Origin: Oscillospiraceae bacterium
GTDB lineage: Bacteria > Bacillota > Clostridia > Oscillospirales > UBA929
Direction: 5' to 3'
Assembly (NCBI GenBank): GCA_031253545.1
Contig: JAIRWH010000075.1
Coordinates: 1 to 34,811, forward strand
DNA: 34,811 nucleotides
Shown in pieces: positions 30,519-34,811 of the stretch; the stretch's first letter is position 1; each line of letters begins with the position of its first letter. Below the pieces are notes generated by a model. It was not told where the DNA came from. It was given only the letters and a program-made list of their open reading frames with translations, and did not search any database. The translations under genes were made by a program, and so were the position numbers.

Positions 30519-33463
30519 TGCCCGACCTCCTCGCCATACAGCGGGAGGCCGAACTCCCGCCGCTTGAAGTCAATCTCCTCGTTTATCAGCAGCACTTTGT
30601 CTGTGAGCGCCTCGCGGGGGAACTCAAAGACTATCTCATTTGAGCCGATGACACTTCTGCCGATGACCGAGGCGTAAAAGGCGTTGTTGATATTGCGGAA
30701 GCTGAAGTAGCCGCCCGGCACCTGCGGTATGCCGCGCACTTGCGCAAATTGGGCGCTGAGCGCGTTATAGTCGGTCACCGGCCACGGCAGGCGGTCAAAG
30801 GCCTCCACATTGGCGGACGGGTGCCTTGCCGCCGCGCCCATAAGGCTTTCCATCTCACGCCCGAAACGCGTCTGTGTGTCGGCGCTTGTCCACCATTTGA
30901 GGAACTGCCAGGCGTTGTCTTTGACCTTTGAGGCGCTCATGATAACGCAGGCCGAGCCGTAGCTGCCCACCGTGCGGTCGAGCGTGCCGTCGGGGCGCGC
31001 GGTGGCCGGCACGGGGCCGAACCCCCAAAGCCCTTTTATCTCCGGCGCCGAGACTTGCAATATGTTGTAGAACGTGTAATCTTGGATTATGATGGGTGCC
31101 TCGCCCGTGCGGAACCGCTCCTCCACGCTCGTTTCCCTGTCTAAGCGGTAGTCGGTATACAGCTCCGTGTAGAGCTTGAAGGCGAGGTAGCCTTCGTCGT
31201 TGTCGAGCAGAGAGCGCGTGGCGTTTTCGTTGTAATACTCCCCGCCGTTTTGGAAAAGCAGCATGGCGTATATGGGCTCCGCGGGCAGCATACCCAAGTC
31301 CATTTGGTTATTGGCAAGCACGGCCAACGACACCTTCACATCGTCCCACGTCTGCGGCAGACCCAGACCCAGCTCCTTTAATATATCCTTGCGGTAAAAC
31401 ATCATTGGGAATGTCTCCGTTTCGGGCAATGCGTATACCGCGCCGTCGTAGCTGTAGGGGGTCATAATGCTCGGGCGGAAACGCGCGAGCACCTCGCGCA
31501 GGTCGGAAAACTGCGTGAGGTCCGTAACCGCTTTGCGCAGACCGTAATTCATGGGCAAGTCGTTGGTCACCTGTATGGCCACATCGGGGCCTTGCCCGGC
31601 CAACGTGGCTTGCAGCAGGGTGCCCATGTCCACCAACATGACGTTTACGTTGATGTTTTCTTCTTTTGTGAAGCTCTCGTCAATAAGCGACTTGATTACG
31701 CCGGCTTGGTCGCGCCCGGAGCCAATCCAGAGCGTGATAGCCTCGGCGTCGCCTTTGGCCACATTGCCCACTTGGTTGTAGTCTATCACAAACGAGAAGA
31801 ACAGGCGCGAGAGCTCGAACCACATACGGGAAAAGAAGTTGCCCCCGCTCGGGCGCACACGCTCGCCGGGCGGGTGGAGCGTGATGGTGTCTAACTGGAG
31901 GGGCTGCTCCAAGGCCTGCGTGAGCCATGTGCCGCAGGCGCGTATATTCTGCCGGAAGGATGTGATGGTGCGGGCGAAACGCTCCGGGTCGTGTATCAGC
32001 TCGTCCAAGTGGGTAATCATCGTCTTTATAACGCGCTCACGGTCGCTGCGGCGGTCGGAAGTTTCCAGCAAGGCGTCAAGCGCCCACTGCAACCTGTCCC
32101 TCACGGCCACCATCTCGCCTTTGAGCTCCGGCAGGCTGCGGTTGATTTGGTAGCTGCGGTTTCTGTCGGGCGCCACGCCCGTAAGGCGAATGACCTTGCG
32201 GTATATGCGGTTGAGGTCGCTCACGGAATCGCGCACCGCCCCTATGACCTCCGAGAGGCTCCCCAGCACGGCCTCGAAGCGCAGTATGTGCGCGCCTTGC
32301 GTGAGGTATATCTTGTACTGCCCGCCTTCGCCGCCGAGTGCCTCGGCCCGCCAATTCTGCCTATATACAAAGCCGTAATCCTCAAACTCGGCAAACGGCA
32401 CCTCGCCGTCCACGGTAATCTTGCGGGACACATAGACCCCGCGCGAAAAGTTTTGCAAAGCGTGCGCCGTAATGGAGTATAAGCCGTCTTCCGGCGCGTG
32501 GAACTCCCATTCTATCCATTGGCCGGAGGTTCGCCAGCCGCCTCCGCCGATGGTGTTGTTGAGCAGATAACGCGCGCTTGAGGGCGATACCGTGGGGGAG
32601 GATTGGTCCTGGCGCGGGTAAAGCATTTGTGAAGAAGTCTTCACGGCGTTTTGCGCCTGAATGACCACCCTTTGCGAAGCATCCTTCGCTCCGGCGGCAA
32701 TATGCTCCGCCAGATACTGCTCATACGGTTTGGCTTGCGCGCCGTTGGTGAGCGTGATACCGCCTATGAGCATGGGTTCGCGCAGGGAAACTATAGTGAG
32801 CGTGTGCCGCCCCGCGTCAAAATAAAGGCTGAGGCGCTTGGTGATATAGCCGTCGCTGTCATAGAGGTAACTGTCTATCCATTCGGGGCATTCCAACATT
32901 ATCGGTTTCAAGTCGTTGCCCTGGTTGTCGCGCGCCCACTCCGGTTCCGTTTTACCGGCGGCCTTGGCCTCCGCCACTGCTTCGTTGTGCCATATGCGGG
33001 GGAACTCCACACAGGCAAGCTCGCGGTAGGGCAGCTCGCCGTTCACGAAGAAAGCGCGCTGTATCTCCGCGCTTTTGCCCTCGGCGGGGTAATAACGCAT
33101 ATTTATCTCGTAAAGGCCTGCCTGCGTTATGTCAACTTCATATTCTATTACGGCATCTTCGGCGGTGAGCACACTGACGCCCGATTGACCCTCGAAGTCG
33201 GTAAGCGTGGCGGGCAGGGTGGGCACGCCGCCTTCGGTGTAGGAGGCGAAACCCGCCGCGTCTATTGAGATTTGCCCGCTTGGCCTGTGCTGCGGGTGGG
33301 AATCGAGGTAGGTTAAGTAAGCCGGCACAGAGTAATCCACGGAGTATTCCGCCAGAATATCCTCATAATCAAGGCGTGTCTTATCGCCCGGCGTATAAGC
33401 GAAAGCCGGAGTCGCCGCAAGCAACGCAAACGCCACCACAAAAGCTATCGCGCCACGACACAT
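30515..33463 (-). CDS. Giant multidomain ABC solute-binding protein (982 aa)
   Basis: Exported protein about twice the size of normal binding proteins. A Sec signal peptide ends at TPAFA-Y with no lipobox Cys. Two beta-sandwich regions resembling CBM6/35-type modules follow: about 60-245 (IEYEVDITQAGLYEINMRYY, VNGELP) and about 265-405 (SGQWIEWEFHAPEDGLYSIT, VDGEVPFAEF). Next is a helical region (about 405-540), an amphipathic or membrane-associating stretch (FFSRMWFELSRLFFSFVIDY, about 543-562), then a family 1 solute-binding domain from about 570 (AITLWIGSGRDQAGVIKSLI, GQGPDVAIQVTNDLP, YALPETETFPMMFYRKDIL). Start ATG 33461-33463 is set by the signal peptide; GGAG lies 13 bases upstream. The open frame continues to 33670, but that part is a translation of the tRNA. 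First gene of the block; overlaps its permease by 4 bases. Confidence 0.9.
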   Translation of the reverse strand: MCRGAIAFVVAFALLAATPAFAYTPGDKTRLDYEDILAEYSVDYSVPAYLTYLDSHPQHRPSGQISIDAAGFASYTEGGVPTLPATLTDFEGQSGVSVLTAEDAVIEYEVDITQAGLYEINMRYYPAEGKSAEIQRAFFVNGELPYRELACVEFPRIWHNEAVAEAKAAGKTEPEWARDNQGNDLKPIMLECPEWIDSYLYDSDGYITKRLSLYFDAGRHTLTIVSLREPMLIGGITLTNGAQAKPYEQYLAEHIAAGAKDASQRVVIQAQNAVKTSSQMLYPRQDQSSPTVSPSSARYLLNNTIGGGGWRTSGQWIEWEFHAPEDGLYSITAHALQNFSRGVYVSRKITVDGEVPFAEFEDYGFVYRQNWRAEALGGEGGQYKIYLTQGAHILRFEAVLGSLSEVIGAVRDSVSDLNRIYRKVIRLTGVAPDRNRSYQINRSLPELKGEMVAVRDRLQWALDALLETSDRRSDRERVIKTMITHLDELIHDPERFARTITSFRQNIRACGTWLTQALEQPLQLDTITLHPPGERVRPSGGNFFSRMWFELSRLFFSFVIDYNQVGNVAKGDAEAITLWIGSGRDQAGVIKSLIDESFTKEENINVNVMLVDMGTLLQATLAGQGPDVAIQVTNDLPMNYGLRKAVTDLTQFSDLREVLARFRPSIMTPYSYDGAVYALPETETFPMMFYRKDILKELGLGLPQTWDDVKVSLAVLANNQMDLGMLPAEPIYAMLLFQNGGEYYNENATRSLLDNDEGYLAFKLYTELYTDYRLDRETSVEERFRTGEAPIIIQDYTFYNILQVSAPEIKGLWGFGPVPATARPDGTLDRTVGSYGSACVIMSASKVKDNAWQFLKWWTSADTQTRFGREMESLMGAAARHPSANVEAFDRLPWPVTDYNALSAQFAQVRGIPQVPGGYFSFRNINNAFYASVIGRSVIGSNEIVFEFPREALTDKVLLINEEIDFKRREFGLPLYGEEVGQ

Positions 33464-33544
33464 TTCAGGAAAACACTCCTTTGCCCGTATTGACGGCGTA
33501 GTGTAAGACCTGCGCGAACGGATTGTACGCAAAACCCCGAACCG

Positions 33545-33631
33545 TGGTGCGGCTAAGAGGACTTGAACCTCCACCCAATTGCTCGGACCGGCACCTGAAG
33601 CCGGCGCGTCTGCCAATTCCGCCATAGCCGC
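33545..33631 (-). tRNA. tRNA-Leu (CAG)
   Basis: An 87-base class II tRNA on the minus strand. The acceptor stem GCGGCTA/TAGCCGC is perfect and is followed by A and an encoded CCA. The anticodon stem CCGGC/GCCGG encloses TTCAGGT, giving anticodon CAG, which reads CUG leucine codons. A long variable arm and the GGTTCAAGTCC T-loop are present. It lies about 80 bases upstream of the large solute-binding protein gene. Confidence 0.95.
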
Positions 33632-33660
33632 ACGAGCGCATAAAAACGGTTGCCGAAAAT

Positions 33661-33689
33661 AGTGTAACACACCTGCGGCGGCATGTCAA
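33661..33689 (-). promoter_or_regulatory. Promoter of tRNA-Leu
   Basis: On the minus strand, perfect TTGACA (33684-33689) and TACACT (33661-33666) are separated by exactly 17 bases. It would start transcription some 20 bases before the tRNA. No strong terminator is visible after the tRNA, so read-through into the binding-protein operon is possible. A weak TACAAT lies at about 33520, without a good -35. Confidence 0.75.
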
Positions 33690-33790
33690 CCACCAAGACA
33701 GTACGAGTTTTCCGACATTATGTCCGTCAACTCCATAATCAAATCCAACGCTTTTCCCGCCCTTGATTAGCGGCAGTCCCCGCGCGTTAC

Positions 33791-34477
33791 TCAAAACTCG
33801 CGGCGCTTGTACAGCGACAGCGACAGGCGATATGAGCCGAAGAAAATCAGCGCGACTGACGCGGCGGCAAGGGCGGTAATACCGCCAATGTTTGGAAAGT
33901 CGCGCAATCGACTCAAATAGCCCGCAAGCTCGCCTTCTGTCAGCGCGGCAGGCAGCGTGAGAAACAGCGCCATGATTATAAAAAACGGGAGGCTCGCGAT
34001 TTTTGCTTTGGAATAACCGAACCGGAAATAAAACGGCATCTGAACGGCCTGAGCGACAACGGCCAAGGCGAATACCCCCGCAAGGGCGGCAAGCGCCGCC
34101 CTTGCCGCCGCGCCCGTCGCCTCCGCGCCCGTGAGCAGCAACGAAACCGCGGTTAGGGCGAGCAACATGGCGACAACGCACGCGTCGAGGGCGAGCGCGA
34201 ACAGATAGCGCCCCGCCACCACCGTCTTGCGGGTGAGCGAAAGCGTGACATAGAGGGCATCCATGTTGCTCTTTTCGCCTATGGCGAAGGGATAGCCGAC
34301 GAATAGCACCGCGAACACCACACCCATGGACGACGGCAGCGTGGCGGTAAACGCCCCGCCGGAAGTGGTAAACAGCAAGAACAGCATGACCGCCGCGCAA
34401 AGCAGCAGGTTTTTCGGCGTGAAATACGGGGCGACGGTGGCAAAGTCCAACCGCACAAAGGCACGCAGCTTATTCAT
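33791..34477 (-). CDS. ABC-2 type transporter permease
   Basis: A 228-residue integral membrane protein with about six hydrophobic helices (NLLLCAAVMLFLLFTTSGGA, MGVVFAVLFVGYPFAIGEKS, ALDACVVAMLLALTAVSLLL, ALAGVFALAVVAQAVQM, LPFFIIMALFLTLPAAL, ALAAASVALIFFGSYRLSLS). The motif FVGYPFAIGEKSNMDALY followed by SLTRKTVVAGRY is typical of the ABC2_membrane_5 (YhaP-like) permeases, where 'LPxxR' marks the loop. The start is ATG 34475-34477 with GGGGG upstream, inside the end of the neighbouring ATPase remnant (8-base overlap). With the ATPase broken it may no longer be functional. Confidence 0.85.
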   Translation of the reverse strand: MNKLRAFVRLDFATVAPYFTPKNLLLCAAVMLFLLFTTSGGAFTATLPSSMGVVFAVLFVGYPFAIGEKSNMDALYVTLSLTRKTVVAGRYLFALALDACVVAMLLALTAVSLLLTGAEATGAAARAALAALAGVFALAVVAQAVQMPFYFRFGYSKAKIASLPFFIIMALFLTLPAALTEGELAGYLSRLRDFPNIGGITALAAASVALIFFGSYRLSLSLYKRREF

Positions 34478-34640
34478 CAATATGCCCCCTTTTGTTCATA
34501 AAGACAATTATCTCGTCTAAGGTGATTTGCTCCGCGAGCACAGAGCGCGGCAGCTTGGCAATATCGCCGGTCTCGGCCATGCCCTCGAAACCCGTGCCGT
34601 ATTCCCGGTATCCGATGATGAGCCCCTTCGGGTTTTGTTG
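34470..34640 (-). pseudogene. 3' remnant of ABC transporter ATP-binding protein gene
   Basis: About 50 sensible codons (KGLIIGYREYGTGFEGMAET, then AEQITLDEIIVFMNKRG, stop at 34470-34472) lie directly before the ABC-2 permease. The TLDEIIVF ending is what I expect at the C-terminus of ABC-2-associated ATPases. Upstream the frame meets an in-frame TGA at 34641-34643 and then sequence resembling an IS end. No Walker A or B motifs are present, so only the tail of the gene is left. It is not the 34477-34698 frame in another phase. Confidence 0.6.
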
Positions 34641-34811
34641 TCAAGGACGTTTTTTGCACGAGAATCGCAGGGGGGCAAATGTCAATAGGTAAATGCAAGA
34701 TTTTTTGACAAATTTTTTCAGAGGCTCGCGAGGCTTGATATTGCGGCGCTGAACAGCTTTTCGCTACTTGCCCAACCGAGGATTTTCCTCGGGTAGTTGT
34801 TCAGCCAATCC
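34641..34811 (-). mobile_element. 3' end of an IS30-like insertion sequence
   Basis: The element runs off the right edge. It comprises the transposase C-terminus (34718-34811) and about 75 bases of AT-rich, non-coding end sequence with TTGACA and TTGTCAAAA motifs. The exact end is not resolved; the junction with the ATPase gene is somewhere near 34630-34645. No target duplication can be seen because the other end is outside the window. Confidence 0.6.
34718..34811 (-). CDS. IS30-family transposase, C-terminal fragment
   Basis: The visible 30 residues (DWLNNYPRKILGWASSEKLF, then ten more and TGA at 34718-34720) match the usual end of IS30 transposases, NN.PRK.LG...... LF, which follows the DDE catalytic domain. 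The rest is outside the window. Very short, but the PRKILGW motif is characteristic. Confidence 0.72.
   Translation of the reverse strand, partial: DWLNNYPRKILGWASSEKLFSAAISSLASL

Noticed and set aside
33464-33670. N-terminal extension of the giant solute-binding protein by 69 residues
   Set aside because: The extension is a translation of the tRNA-Leu gene; a signal peptide begins precisely at the internal ATG at 33463.
34477-34698. 73-codon minus-strand frame near the right end
   Set aside because: Out of phase with the sensible ATPase C-terminus; residues are Arg/His-rich shadow sequence crossing the IS junction.

Overview
The window looks like a chromosomal piece of an uncultured, fairly GC-rich Clostridia-type Firmicute. 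The main evidence is the order yicC-remA-gmk-rpoZ-priA-def-fmt, which is the Firmicutes backbone, together with RemA, a CdaA/CdaR pair, Asp23/Gls24, DUF5685 next to a DnaJ protein, strong AGGAGG-type ribosome binding sites, frequent TTG/GTG starts and Gram-positive lipoproteins. Assignments rest on reading the sequence; no database search was possible.

Layout. (1) 1-294: the start of an unidentified gene on the minus strand and a repeat-rich leader. (2) 295-13520, minus strand: a long, tightly packed housekeeping run read from DUF3810 through an aconitase-like hydratase, asp23, cdaA, cdaR, an RseC-like protein, DUF5685, DnaJ-TPR, yicC, remA, gmk, rpoZ, priA and def to fmt. Many neighbours overlap by 4-8 bases. 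Promoters are visible before DUF3810 and before asp23. (3) 13675-18605, plus strand: a five-gene operon degV, SDR1, SDR2, murL, murD, divergent from region 2. MurL with a variant MurD points to the alternative route to D-glutamate in peptidoglycan, in which L-Glu is ligated and then epimerised. (4) 18698-33463, minus strand: a ten-gene block of about 15 kb. It has two importer halves, each with a solute-binding protein and two MalF/MalG-type permeases. Between them lie a membrane-anchored NHL propeller-TPR protein, a YIP1 membrane protein and a large DUF5696 protein; a lipoprotein of unknown function also belongs to it. No ATPase gene is present. (5) 33545-33689: tRNA-Leu(CAG) with its own promoter. 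(6) 33791-34811: an ABC-2 exporter permease, the 3' remnant of its ATPase gene, and the 3' end of an IS30-like element that appears to have broken that gene.

How the parts work together. Region 2 supplies translation (def, fmt), transcription (rpoZ), replication restart (priA), nucleotide metabolism (gmk), c-di-AMP signalling (cdaA/cdaR) and envelope functions. Region 3 makes the UDP-MurNAc-dipeptide for the wall and carries a duplicated, partly decayed SDR pair of unknown role. Region 4 is the best candidate for an undescribed system: probably capture, processing or sensing, and import of an unknown glycan, with energy supplied by a shared MsmX-type ATPase encoded elsewhere.
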